From: Azospirillum brasilense
GTDB lineage: Bacteria; Pseudomonadota; Alphaproteobacteria; Azospirillales; Azospirillaceae
NCBI RefSeq assembly: GCF_001315015.1
Contig: NZ_CP012915.1
Span: 124,001 to 188,000 of the forward strand
DNA: 64,000 nucleotides
Direction of reading: 5' to 3'
In this document: in pieces, positions 25,827 through 34,979 of the stretch
Layout of the letters: each line of letters begins with the position of its first letter
How positions within the stretch are numbered: position 1 is the first letter of the stretch
Notes under the pieces: model-generated
Database searches by the model: none
The model's input: the letters and a program-made list of their open reading frames with translations, nothing else
Told to the model about the DNA's origin: nothing
Position numbers and translations under genes: made by a program

Positions 25827-28800
25827 ATGACCGTCAAGATCGCCTTTCTCGACCCGGCGGGTGGGGACTACACGCCGGACACGCCGCGCCTGCACCCGCT
25901 CGGCGGTTCGCAATCGGCCCTATGCTACCTCGCAGAGGCGCTGGCCGCCTCCAAGCTTGAGGTCACGCTGGTCAACGGCACCCGGACGCCGGGCATGGTT
26001 CGCGGGGTGCGCTGTCTTCCCGCAGGAGCGGTGTCCTGGGAGGGTATGCGTGCCTTCGACGTCGTGGTGCTGCTCAACGGCTGCCCGACGGAGGCGCTGA
26101 CCCGGCTGCGCGCGACCCTCGACGGTGGGCGGAAGCTGATCCTGTGGATGCAGCACGCCGTCGATCAAGCCGCCGCGCAATGCGTCGCAGAGCCGGAGGC
26201 GCGCGCCTGCTGGGACGGCTATGCCTTCGTCAGCCGCTGGCAGATGGACGGCTACCTCACGGCCTTCGGCCTCGACCGCCGGCTCTGCCGCATCCTGCGC
26301 AACGGCATTGCCCCGGCCTTCTCCGGCCTGTTCCCGCCGGGGGCCGACATCAGGGCGGCCAAGCCCTGGCCGCCGGTCCTGGCCTACACCAGCACGCCCT
26401 TCCGCGGCCTCGACGTGCTGCTCGACAGCGTTCCCCGCCTGCGGGCGGCGATCCCCGGAACCACTGTCCGGGTGTTCTCCAGCCTGGACGGCTATCAGGT
26501 CCCCGCCGACCGCGACCCCTACGGCGCCCTCTACCGGCGCTGCCGCGAGACCGAGGGCGTGGACTATGTGGGGGCCGTTTCCCAAGGTGCCTTGGCCGAG
26601 GCGTTGCGCGGCGCGACCGGCCTCGCCTACCCCAACCGCTTCGCCGAGACCTCCTGCATTGCCGTCATGGAGGCGCTGGCCGCCGGCTGCCTCGTCGTGT
26701 CCAGCGCGCTGGGGGCGTTGCCGGAAACCACGGCCGGCTTCGCCCGGCTGATTCCGGTCCCCGAGGACCCGGCGGAGCACGCCGTCCGCTTCGCCGATAC
26801 CGCCCGGACGGCCTTGCTCCAGTGGCGCGACGATGGCGCGATCACCGGCCGCCGGCTTCGCGAACAGGTGGATCACGTCACCACCGGGATGAGCTGGGCC
26901 GGACGGGCCGCGGACTGGCTGGTGTGGTTCGACGAGCTGAGAGGCAACCAGAAGGACGCCGCCTCAGCGGGCACGGCGGGGGCGGCCGTCACCGCCAGTC
27001 TCGCCGATGCGCAACAACGCCTGCTGGACGCCCTGAGCACCCACCTGAACGCCCGCCCCGCGGCCAAAGAGGAGCAGGCTTGGCGGGCGGAGGCGCGGGC
27101 GCTGATCGCGCTGATCGAGCGTTCGCTGCGGCTCGACCACAACACGGAGGAGAACCGGTCGGCCGTCTGGACGACGCTGCGCGGGTTCGACGCCTGGTTC
27201 GCCTACGTCACGACGCTGACGGACACGCCGCCTCCCGCGGCCCCGCCACCCGGCGGGCGGCGGATCTACGATTGCTTCCAGTTCTACAACGAGCTGGACC
27301 TTCTGGAGGTGCGGCTGGCCGAGCTGGACGCGGTGGTCGACCGCTTCGTCCTGGTCGAGGCGACCTTCACCCACGCCGGCGATCCCAAGCCCCTCCATTA
27401 CGCGGAGAACCGCGCGCGCTTCGCGGCCTACGCCGACAAGATCATCCACGTCGTCGTCGACGACGATCCCGGCGGCTTCGCGTGGCAGCGCGAGGCCCAC
27501 CAGCGCGACGCGATCATCCGCGGCCTCGACGGCTGCGACCCGACGGACATGATCGTCGTCTCGGATGCCGACGAAATCCTCCGCCCCTGGGTGATGGAGC
27601 GGTTGCGCCGGGAACCGGACGACGGCCGCTCGCTGTTCGCGCCGCACCTCGACATCTTCCTCTATTTCCTCGACCTCAAATCGCCCGACCCCTGGGTGTC
27701 GGTGGCCGCCGCCCCGTGGGAGCTGATCCGCCGGATCGGCGCCAACCGCGCCCGCTACCTGACCAAGCTGGGGCATGGGCGGGTTGTCCCGGACGCCGGC
27801 TGGCACTTCACCTGGATGGGCGGGATCGAGCGCTTCCGCGCCAAGCTGCAGGCCTTCGCGCATCGCGAGATGATCGCGGCCTTCGATCAGGACCCGGCGG
27901 CGAACCGCGAACGGCTGGACCGCTTCTACGCCACCGGGCGTTTCGACGGCGGCGCCGTTCCCGGCATGTGGATGTCCCTGGCACCCGTCCCCATCGACGC
28001 CGGCTTCCCCCGGCTGATCCGCGAGCGGGTCGAGCATTTCCGCGCGCTCGGCTGGATCTCGCCGGACGCCGGCCCGCCGGTCCCGGAGGAGCCGATTGCC
28101 GACTCCGGGTCGGAGCATCGTCGTGCCCTGGTCCTCGACCCTGCCTCCATCGACGCCTTCCATGCCCTGGCGATGGAGCGGCTCGGCCGCAACGCGCCGG
28201 AGGAAGCGGACGGACCGCTGCGCCGCTGCGTCGTCCTCGATCCCTTCGGCACCTTCCACCGCTTCCATCTCGCCCACACGCTGCTGATGCGCCAACGCTA
28301 CGGCGAGGCGGAGGGCGTGCTGCGGGAGCTGGTCCGCCTCGCCCCCGACGACCCTCGCGCCCGCGCCAACCTGGGCATCGCGCTGAAGAATCTGGGACGC
28401 CACGACGAGGCGGTCGGCGCCGGACGGCGGGCGCTGGCGCTGGCCCCCGCCGAGCCCGGCGTGCTCAGCAACCTGGGGCTCGCCCTTTCCCTGCGGACCG
28501 GCGGGGACGCGGAGGCGGCCCGCGTGCTGCATTGGGCGGTGGCGATCGACCCGGACTTCACCTCGGCCCGGCTGAACCTTGGCCTTGTGTTCAGCAAGCT
28601 GCGGCGCATGGGGGAGGCGGAGGCCCAGTGCCGCCGCCTCCTCGACCACGATCCCGGCAACGCCGAGGCCCACATCCTGCTGGGCACCTGTCTGCTGCTG
28701 CGCGGCGAGCTGGAGGCGGGGTTCAGGGAGTACGAGTGGCGCACCCGTCTGGCCGACCGTCAGGTCACGCCGCGGGGCCTGCCGACCCCGGTGTGGGAGG

Positions 28801-29618
28801 GCGGGAACCCGGACGGCCTGACGATCCTGCTGCACGACGAGCAGGGGCTCGGCGACGGCATCCAGTTCGCCCGCTACGCGCCGCTGCTGCGCCGCCGGGG
28901 TGCGCGCGTGATCGTCGAGTGCAACGACCGGCTCGTCCGCCTCTTCGCCACGCTCCCCGGCGTGGACGCGGTCGTCGGACGCTCCGACCCGACGCCGCCG
29001 CACGACGCCCACGCCGCTCTGCTCAGCCTGCCGCACCGCCTCGGCACCACGCTGGCGACCGTCCCGGCCGAGGTCCCCTACCTGCGCGCCGAACCGGAAC
29101 GGATCGAGTTCTGGCGGCGACGGCTGGGTCCGAAGGCAGAAGCACGGTTGCGGGTGGGGCTGGTGTGGGCCGGCAACCCCGAGTTCAAGGACGACCGTCG
29201 GCGCTCGCCGGGGCTGGCCGCCCTCCGGACGCTGCTGGACATTCCGGGCGTCGCAGTCTTCGGCTTGCAAATGGGTGCCGGGCGGCAGGATGTGGAGCGC
29301 TGCAGGCCGCTGCCGCCGTCCTTCACCGACCTCGGCGCGGAGATCGCCGACTTCGCCGACACCGCCGCGATCATGGAAACCCTCGACCTCGTCATCAGTT
29401 CCTGCACGGCGCCGGCCCATCTGGCCGGGGCGCTCGGCCGCCCGGTCTGGACGCTGCTGCCGGACAATGCCGACTGGCGCTGGCTGGAGCGCGGCGACAC
29501 CTCCCCCTGGTACCCGACGATGCGCCTGTTCCGGCAGACGACGCCGGGCGACTGGGCATCCGTCGTCGCCGACGTGCGGGCGGCATTGGCGCAGGCTGCT
29601 AGAGGGGCGGCACTGTGA
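25827..29618 (+). CDS. Trifunctional glycosyltransferase: GT4-GT17-TPR-GT9-like
   Basis: A 1263-residue protein with three transferase modules. Residues ~1-385 are GT4 (HPLGGSQSALCYLAEAL, YTSTPFRGLDVLLDSVPRL, YPNRFAETSCIAVMEALAAGCLVVSS). Residues ~475-740 match GT17, the bisecting GlcNAc-transferase fold (IYDCFQFYNELDLLEVRLAEL, FVLVEATFTHAGDPKPLHY, DMIVVSDADEI with DAD, WHFTWMGG). Residues ~765-970 are TPR. Residues ~975-1263 are GT9-like (LLHDEQGLGDGIQFARYA, VISSCTAPAHLAGALGRPVW). ATG 25827 starts MTVKIAFLDPAGG. Its 3' end overlaps the convergent OGT-like gene by 20 bp. One polypeptide could build a short glycan stepwise on a TPR-held protein; this is inferred. Confidence 0.82.
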   Translation: MTVKIAFLDPAGGDYTPDTPRLHPLGGSQSALCYLAEALAASKLEVTLVNGTRTPGMVRGVRCLPAGAVSWEGMRAFDVVVLLNGCPTEALTRLRATLDGGRKLILWMQHAVDQAAAQCVAEPEARACWDGYAFVSRWQMDGYLTAFGLDRRLCRILRNGIAPAFSGLFPPGADIRAAKPWPPVLAYTSTPFRGLDVLLDSVPRLRAAIPGTTVRVFSSLDGYQVPADRDPYGALYRRCRETEGVDYVGAVSQGALAEALRGATGLAYPNRFAETSCIAVMEALAAGCLVVSSALGALPETTAGFARLIPVPEDPAEHAVRFADTARTALLQWRDDGAITGRRLREQVDHVTTGMSWAGRAADWLVWFDELRGNQKDAASAGTAGAAVTASLADAQQRLLDALSTHLNARPAAKEEQAWRAEARALIALIERSLRLDHNTEENRSAVWTTLRGFDAWFAYVTTLTDTPPPAAPPPGGRRIYDCFQFYNELDLLEVRLAELDAVVDRFVLVEATFTHAGDPKPLHYAENRARFAAYADKIIHVVVDDDPGGFAWQREAHQRDAIIRGLDGCDPTDMIVVSDADEILRPWVMERLRREPDDGRSLFAPHLDIFLYFLDLKSPDPWVSVAAAPWELIRRIGANRARYLTKLGHGRVVPDAGWHFTWMGGIERFRAKLQAFAHREMIAAFDQDPAANRERLDRFYATGRFDGGAVPGMWMSLAPVPIDAGFPRLIRERVEHFRALGWISPDAGPPVPEEPIADSGSEHRRALVLDPASIDAFHALAMERLGRNAPEEADGPLRRCVVLDPFGTFHRFHLAHTLLMRQRYGEAEGVLRELVRLAPDDPRARANLGIALKNLGRHDEAVGAGRRALALAPAEPGVLSNLGLALSLRTGGDAEAARVLHWAVAIDPDFTSARLNLGLVFSKLRRMGEAEAQCRRLLDHDPGNAEAHILLGTCLLLRGELEAGFREYEWRTRLADRQVTPRGLPTPVWEGGNPDGLTILLHDEQGLGDGIQFARYAPLLRRRGARVIVECNDRLVRLFATLPGVDAVVGRSDPTPPHDAHAALLSLPHRLGTTLATVPAEVPYLRAEPERIEFWRRRLGPKAEARLRVGLVWAGNPEFKDDRRRSPGLAALRTLLDIPGVAVFGLQMGAGRQDVERCRPLPPSFTDLGAEIADFADTAAIMETLDLVISSCTAPAHLAGALGRPVWTLLPDNADWRWLERGDTSPWYPTMRLFRQTTPGDWASVVADVRAALAQAARGAAL
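29391..29440 (+). repeat. 50-bp inverted repeat, copy 2 (GT9-like module)
   Basis: Exact reverse complement of 19985-20034, inside the GT9-like domain. See the finding on possible inversion between the two copies. Confidence 0.9.
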
Positions 29619-31536
29619 AGGCCTCGGGCGGCAGGCCGGCGGCGTGGCGGTCCCACATCGTCCGGTAGGCGCGCTCCAGGTGACGGGTGAAGCGGGGGGT
29701 GTCGAACAGCGGGGCCGTCGCCCGCGCGGCGGCGAGGCGGCGACGGTAAGCGGCGAGCGTCGCCGGTTCGCCGGCCAGCCGCACCGCCAGCGCCTCGTAG
29801 CCGTCGAAGCTGGTGGTGACCGTCTCGGGGAGGCCGGCGGCGTTCAGCAGGCCGGCGGCGACGCGCGCCGCGAAGGTGTCGCCGATCCGTGTCACCACCG
29901 GCAGACCCATCCACAGGGCGTCCGAAACGGTGGTGTGGCCGGTGTAGGGAAAGCTGTCGAGGAACAGGTCGGCCAGACGGTAGCGGGCGAGATGCTCGGC
30001 CTGCGGCCGGTGGAGGGCGAAGACCAGACGGTCGGGATCGACCCCGCGCCGCGCCGCCTCGCGCCGCAGGTTGTCCGCACCGTCCCGGCCGGGCTGCTGC
30101 AACCACAGCACACTCCCCGGCACCCGCGCCAGCACGCGCATCCACAGCCCGAACAGCGACGGGGTGATCTTGAACGGCGCGTTGAACGCGCAGAAGACGA
30201 AACCGTCCGGCGGCAGGCCGCAGGCGGCGCGGTCCGGCACGGGCGCATCCAGTGGGCGGCGCCGGTCGTTGACCTGATAGGAGTCCGGCATGATGACCAG
30301 CCGCTCCCGGTAATGGGGCTGATGGTCCGGCGGCGTGACAAAGCGGTCGCCGATCACATAGTCCATGACGTCGCTGCCCATCGTCCCGGGATAGCCGAGA
30401 TAGGCGACCTGGACCGGCGCCAGCCGGCGCGCCAGAAGGTCGAAGCGGACATGCCGCGTGTAGCCCTTGAGGTCCACCAGGATGTGAGCACCTTCGGCCG
30501 CGAGCAGCGCCTGCACCTGCTCCGCATCGCAGCCGCGGATGTCGTGGAAGGCGTCGAAGGCGGCCTCCAGTCGGCGGCGCGTCGGGCTGCCATCGTCGGG
30601 ACCGTAGGAACAGGCGACGACGCGGAAGCGGTCGCGGTCGTGCAGCTCGAACAGCTCGGCCGCCAGATAGGCGGTGGCGTGCTCGTGGAAGTCGGCGGAG
30701 AGGTAGGCGACGGTGAGCCGGCCGCCATCACCGGAGGGGGAGCCGAGGGGAGGCGCCACAGGGACCGCCGCCGCGGCTTGCGGAAGCGCCGCCGGTTGCA
30801 CCACCGCCCGGTGGAAGTGGCGGGCGGCGCGGTCCTGCTGCGCCGGGCTGCTGTCGATCAGCAGGGTGAGCAGCGGCAGGGCGATCCCCCGGCCGCTGTC
30901 GATGACCGCCAGGACCTCCCGGCACAGAGCGTCGTACGCGCTCCAGTCGCAGTGCGAGAGGGCAGCGTGGAGCTGGTCGCTGAGGGATTCGGTGCGGCTG
31001 GGGTCGAGCCGGTACGCTCGTCCGTAGGCCATGGCGGCAGCCGCCAGCTCGCCCCCGTCACGCAGGCCGTGGCCGGACTCGCGCCACGCTTCGGCGTCGT
31101 CCGGCGCCAGCGCGATCGCCCGGCGAAGAACGGCGCGGGTCGCCGCGGTTCGGCCCAGCTCGCGGAGCATCGCGCCCAGAACGATGACCGGCCCGGCGTC
31201 GGCCGGTCCAGGGGCCAGACGGAGCGCCCGCGCCTGAAGCGCCGCCGCCTCGGCAAGGCGGCCCCGGCGCCGCAGCAGAAGCGCCAGATTGAGGCAGGCG
31301 TCGGCGAGGTCGGGCTTCAGGGCGATGGTGAGGGCAAGGCATCGCTGCGACTCCTCAATCCGACCGAGGGTGAAGGCAGTGACGCCCAGAAGGAAGGACG
31401 CGCCATGATGGTCCGGCTTGACCGCCAGGATCGCGCGGCACACCGCACCGCACTCGGCGTGCCGGCCGTTTTGATGCAGTGCCAAGGCGTAGCCCAGCGC
31501 TTCGGCGGGGGACGCGAAATGCCGGGCCGTGCTCAT
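29599..31536 (-). CDS. TPR-GT41 (O-GlcNAc-transferase-like) glycosyltransferase
   Basis: A 645-residue OGT-type protein: TPR units over residues ~10-210, then a GT41 catalytic region. OGT hallmarks are visible: AYLSADFHEHATAYLAAEL with the catalytic-face His, LVDLKGYTRHVR, PVQVAYLGYPGTMGSDVMDYVIGD, FNAPFKITPSLFGLWMRVLARVPGSVLWL (the Lys that contacts UDP is kept), and LDSFPYTGHTTVSDALWMGLPVVT. GT41 enzymes attach GlcNAc or hexose to Ser, Thr or Asn of proteins in the cytosol. The minus-strand start 31536 follows GAGGGGAAGC. The gene is divergent from the next unit (138 bp). Confidence 0.88.
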   Translation of the reverse strand: MSTARHFASPAEALGYALALHQNGRHAECGAVCRAILAVKPDHHGASFLLGVTAFTLGRIEESQRCLALTIALKPDLADACLNLALLLRRRGRLAEAAALQARALRLAPGPADAGPVIVLGAMLRELGRTAATRAVLRRAIALAPDDAEAWRESGHGLRDGGELAAAAMAYGRAYRLDPSRTESLSDQLHAALSHCDWSAYDALCREVLAVIDSGRGIALPLLTLLIDSSPAQQDRAARHFHRAVVQPAALPQAAAAVPVAPPLGSPSGDGGRLTVAYLSADFHEHATAYLAAELFELHDRDRFRVVACSYGPDDGSPTRRRLEAAFDAFHDIRGCDAEQVQALLAAEGAHILVDLKGYTRHVRFDLLARRLAPVQVAYLGYPGTMGSDVMDYVIGDRFVTPPDHQPHYRERLVIMPDSYQVNDRRRPLDAPVPDRAACGLPPDGFVFCAFNAPFKITPSLFGLWMRVLARVPGSVLWLQQPGRDGADNLRREAARRGVDPDRLVFALHRPQAEHLARYRLADLFLDSFPYTGHTTVSDALWMGLPVVTRIGDTFAARVAAGLLNAAGLPETVTTSFDGYEALAVRLAGEPATLAAYRRRLAAARATAPLFDTPRFTRHLERAYRTMWDRHAAGLPPEAFTVPPL

Positions 31537-31674
31537 GCTTCCCCTCGGTGCTGCCGCCCCTCCCTGATCGTCGAGGAGGCGTGCGGAGCGTGAAATCATC
31601 GGGAAAAGGGTTACCATCGGGCGCGGCAATTCCAAACCCATTTGCCGGATCGACCGATTGGATGGAGAAGGTGG

Positions 31675-33183
31675 GTGATCGAGGCGACGTTCGACGGGGC
31701 CGGCGAAGCGTTCGACCGGTGCTTTGGCGCCGGACTGCGTCATGTCGGCGCCGGATCGCTGGAGGCGGCGGCCTGCTCCTTCCGAACGGCGGCGGCGATC
31801 AAGCCGGCGCATCCGGTTGTCTGGTTCGTCCTGGGGCTGGTGCTGCGCGGTCTGGGACGCGGGGACAGCGCGACGCTGGCGTTGCGGACCGCCCTCCACC
31901 TGCGGCCGGACGACGCCGACACGCTGTTCCAGTGGGCGTCGCTGCTCATCGAGCGCCGTCTGCCTGGGGAGGCGGAGGCACCGCTTCTCCGTCTCGTGGC
32001 GCTGCGGCCCGGTTACCCGGACGCGGCGTTCAGCCTCGGCAACGCGCTGATGGCCGTGGACGAGCCCGAACGGGCCGAAGCCGCCTACCGGCTGGCCGTG
32101 CTGCTGGAACCCGGCGCGGCGGCGGCCAACAACAACCTGGGTGCGGCGATCCTTTCCCAGGGACGGCCGGAGGAGGCGGCCGTGGGCTACCGGCGGGCCG
32201 TCCGGCTTGAGCCGGGCTCCGCCGAGCATCACAAGAATCTCGCCGTCAGCCTGCTCACCGCCGGAAACTTCCCGGAGGGCACGGCCGAGTACGAATGGCG
32301 CACCCGCCAAGCCGTCTGGCAATGGAACCGCGACCGTCCCGGCACACCGCTGTGGGACGGCGGTCCGCTGGACGGCAAGACCATCCTGGTCCATTTCGAG
32401 CAGGGGCTCGGCGACACCGTGCAGTTCATCCGCTACATGGCCGTGCTCAAGGCCATGGGCGCCCGCACGGTCTTCGAATGCCAGCCGCCGCTCAAGCGCC
32501 TCCTTGCCGGCGTTCCGGGCATCGACGCGCTGGTGGCGCGCGGCGAGCCGCTTCCCGAGGCCGACTGCCTCGTGCCCCTGATGAGCCTTCCCCATCGCTG
32601 CCGGACGACGGCGGCGACGATCCCCGGCGGCGTTCCATACCTGCGGGCCGATCCGGAGCGTGCGGCGTTCTGGCGCCGGCGGATCGCCGAGGCGGGGCGG
32701 CCGGGTGATGTCCGGGTGGGCATCCAGTGGCGCGCCGCGGGGGCCGACCGCTCGATTCCGCTGGAACGCTTCGCGCGCCTAGCGCACCTTCCCGGGGTGC
32801 GGCTTTACAGCCTGCAAAAGGCGGACGAACCCGGCCGGTGGGAGCGGCCCGATCAGGGGCTGGGAATCGTCTCGCTGCCGGACAGGGACGGAAAAGACGA
32901 GGATGAGGGGTTTGTCGACACCGCCGCGATCATCGAGGGCATGGACCTGATCGTCGCCTGCGATTCCGTGGTCGGCCACATCGCCGGCGCCATGGGGCGT
33001 CCGGTGTTCCTGGCTCTGCCGTGGCTGGGGGACTGGCGCTGGATGCGCCATCCCGACCGCACGCCCTGGTATCCGGCGACCCGTCTGTTCCGCATGACAC
33101 GCCGCAACGATTGGGATGGGGTGATGGCCCGGATCGCCGTCGAGATTGCCGCAGCCGCCCGGCGCGCCGCGGGGGTGTCATGA
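31675..33183 (+). CDS. TPR protein fused to a GT9-like glycosyltransferase domain
   Basis: A 502-residue protein from GTG 31675, chosen because GGATGGAGAAGGTG precedes it; the longer frame would need a TTG at 31642. TPR units cover residues ~10-190 (including AAYRLAVLLEPGAAAANNNLGAAI). GT-B motifs run to the end: TILVHFEQGLGDTVQFIRYM, ARTVFECQPPLKRLLAG, VGIQWRAAG, FVDTAAIIEGMDLIVACDSVVGHIAGAMGRPVFLAL and TPWYPATRLFRM. It is first in a three-gene plus-strand operon whose genes overlap at stop/start (ATGA at 33180). Confidence 0.8.
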   Translation: MIEATFDGAGEAFDRCFGAGLRHVGAGSLEAAACSFRTAAAIKPAHPVVWFVLGLVLRGLGRGDSATLALRTALHLRPDDADTLFQWASLLIERRLPGEAEAPLLRLVALRPGYPDAAFSLGNALMAVDEPERAEAAYRLAVLLEPGAAAANNNLGAAILSQGRPEEAAVGYRRAVRLEPGSAEHHKNLAVSLLTAGNFPEGTAEYEWRTRQAVWQWNRDRPGTPLWDGGPLDGKTILVHFEQGLGDTVQFIRYMAVLKAMGARTVFECQPPLKRLLAGVPGIDALVARGEPLPEADCLVPLMSLPHRCRTTAATIPGGVPYLRADPERAAFWRRRIAEAGRPGDVRVGIQWRAAGADRSIPLERFARLAHLPGVRLYSLQKADEPGRWERPDQGLGIVSLPDRDGKDEDEGFVDTAAIIEGMDLIVACDSVVGHIAGAMGRPVFLALPWLGDWRWMRHPDRTPWYPATRLFRMTRRNDWDGVMARIAVEIAAAARRAAGVS

Positions 33184-34979
33184 CGGACAGGATCGAAGCG
33201 GCGTCCCGGCTTTACCGCGCCGGGCGGCTGACGGAGGCCATCGACGCCTGCCGGGCCGTGCTGGCGGTCGAGCCGGGGCGTTTCGATGCGCTCAACCTGC
33301 TCGGCGCCGCCCTGTTCTCGGCCGGCCAGAATGGCGGGGCCCGGGAGGCGCTGCACGAGGCCGTCCGCGCCAATCCGGGCAACGCCGCCGCGCTGACCAA
33401 CTTCAGCATCGTCCTGCAACACCGCCAGGAATGGCCGGCCGCCGCACGCGCCTTGCGCGCGCTGGCAGCGGTGCAGCCGGAGTCCGCGCCCCTCTACAGC
33501 CGGTTGGGCACGGTGTTTCAGGAAATGGGCGACCTGGACGGTGCCGTCGGGTTCCTGGTGCGCGCCGCCCGGCTCGACCCCGGCCCGAGCGTGCAATGGT
33601 ACAACCTCGGCCTGATCGGGATTCTCGCCGGCGACTTCACGACCGCGGCGCGCAACCTGCGCCGGGCGATCGCGATCGCGCCCGAAGGGGGCCTCGCATA
33701 TGTCCAGCTCGGCGAGACGCTGCTGCGGCTCGGCCATCTGGACAAGGCCACCGAGGTTTTCCGCCGCGCGATCCGGCTCGACCCGACCGTCTCCGAGGCG
33801 GTCAACGGCTTGGCGCGCTGCGCGCGGTACCGGGCCGCGGTGGGACAGTCCTCCGGATCGGGGCCGGGACCGCGGAAGGGGCTGGCCGTCCGCGGCGCCC
33901 TGGCAAGCGCCACGGGCTACGGCTATTTCTGCCAGCGCTTCATCCGGACGCTGCGCCAGCGGGACGTGCCCCTCCAGGCCATCGGAATCGGCGGCCCCGA
34001 ATCCTGGCAGGAGGAGGATCTCGACCCACCGGTTCCCGCCAAGGCCCTGCTGAACTTCCTCATCCCGCTGGCGGTCGAGCGGGTGCCCGGCCTGGCCACG
34101 GTGACCTTCTCGATGTTCGAGGGAACCCGCATACCCCCGGCCTGGCGGCGCCAGTGCGAGCACAGCGACTTCGTCATCGTGCCCACGGAATCGTCCCGCA
34201 TGGCCTGGGCGGCGCAGGGCTATCCGGAGGACCGTCTGCGGGTCTGCCCCCTGGGGGTCGATCCGGAGGACTCCGACGGCGGCGTTCCCGCGCCGACCAT
34301 GGTCGATTCGCGTGGGCGGCTGGTCTCCAGCTACCGGCACCGCTTCGTCAACGTCTCGGATTTCATTCCCCGCAAGAACATCGACGGGCTGCTGCGGGTC
34401 TGGCTGCGCGGCACGGCGCGCGCCGACGACGCGGTGCTCATCCTGAAGCTGGGCAAGGGCACCAATCCAGCGTTCGGCGCGGAACTCGGCGAACTGGTGC
34501 GGCGGACGGAAGAGGCCGTCGGGAAACGGATGGCCGATGCGGCGCCGGTGGTGCTGATCAACCAGCTCCTGTCGGACGCCGACATGACGGGGCTGCTGCG
34601 GGCGGCGACCCATTACTGGAGCATGTCGCACGGCGAGGGCTGGGACCTTCCCCTCTCCAAGGCCGGCGCCTTGGGGTTGAGCCTGATCGCGCCGCGCCAC
34701 TCGTCCTATCTGGATTATCTCGACGACCGGGTGGCACGCCTGATCCCGGCGACCGTCCGCCCCGCGCGCCTGCCCTACAGCGAGCAGCACTACGCGCCGT
34801 TCCACGGGCTCGACTGGTGGGACCCGGTCGAGGACGCCGCGGCGGACATCCTGACCGCCATCATCCGCGGCGGCGACACCGGTCCCCCATCGGCCCGCGA
34901 CCATCTGGTGCAAGGCTTCACCTGGACCCGCGCGGCGGACCGGCTGCTCGCCATCCTCGACGACGCGGGCCTGCGCTGA
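33180..34979 (+). CDS. TPR protein fused to a GT4-like glycosyltransferase domain
   Basis: A 599-residue protein. TPR units lie at residues ~5-215 (ASRLYRAGRLTEAIDACRAVL onward). A GT4-type domain follows: RGALASATGYGYFCQRFIRTL, VTFSMFEGTRIPPAW, DFVIVPTESSRMAWAAQGYPEDRLRVCPLGVDP, FVNVSDFIPRKNIDGLLRVW and WSMSHGEGWDLPLSKAGALGLSLIAPRHSSYLDYL (the GEGWDLP-x-E/K region). The last motif is typical of mannosyltransferase-like GT4 enzymes, although one acidic position is Lys. ATG 33180 overlaps the previous stop and the stop overlaps the next ATG. Cytoplasmic. Confidence 0.8.
   Translation: MTDRIEAASRLYRAGRLTEAIDACRAVLAVEPGRFDALNLLGAALFSAGQNGGAREALHEAVRANPGNAAALTNFSIVLQHRQEWPAAARALRALAAVQPESAPLYSRLGTVFQEMGDLDGAVGFLVRAARLDPGPSVQWYNLGLIGILAGDFTTAARNLRRAIAIAPEGGLAYVQLGETLLRLGHLDKATEVFRRAIRLDPTVSEAVNGLARCARYRAAVGQSSGSGPGPRKGLAVRGALASATGYGYFCQRFIRTLRQRDVPLQAIGIGGPESWQEEDLDPPVPAKALLNFLIPLAVERVPGLATVTFSMFEGTRIPPAWRRQCEHSDFVIVPTESSRMAWAAQGYPEDRLRVCPLGVDPEDSDGGVPAPTMVDSRGRLVSSYRHRFVNVSDFIPRKNIDGLLRVWLRGTARADDAVLILKLGKGTNPAFGAELGELVRRTEEAVGKRMADAAPVVLINQLLSDADMTGLLRAATHYWSMSHGEGWDLPLSKAGALGLSLIAPRHSSYLDYLDDRVARLIPATVRPARLPYSEQHYAPFHGLDWWDPVEDAAADILTAIIRGGDTGPPSARDHLVQGFTWTRAADRLLAILDDAGLR

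Noticed and set aside
31642..31677. TTG start giving an 11-residue longer TPR-GT9 protein
   Set aside because: The GTG at 31675 has a proper GGAGAAG ribosome-binding site and begins the alignable region.
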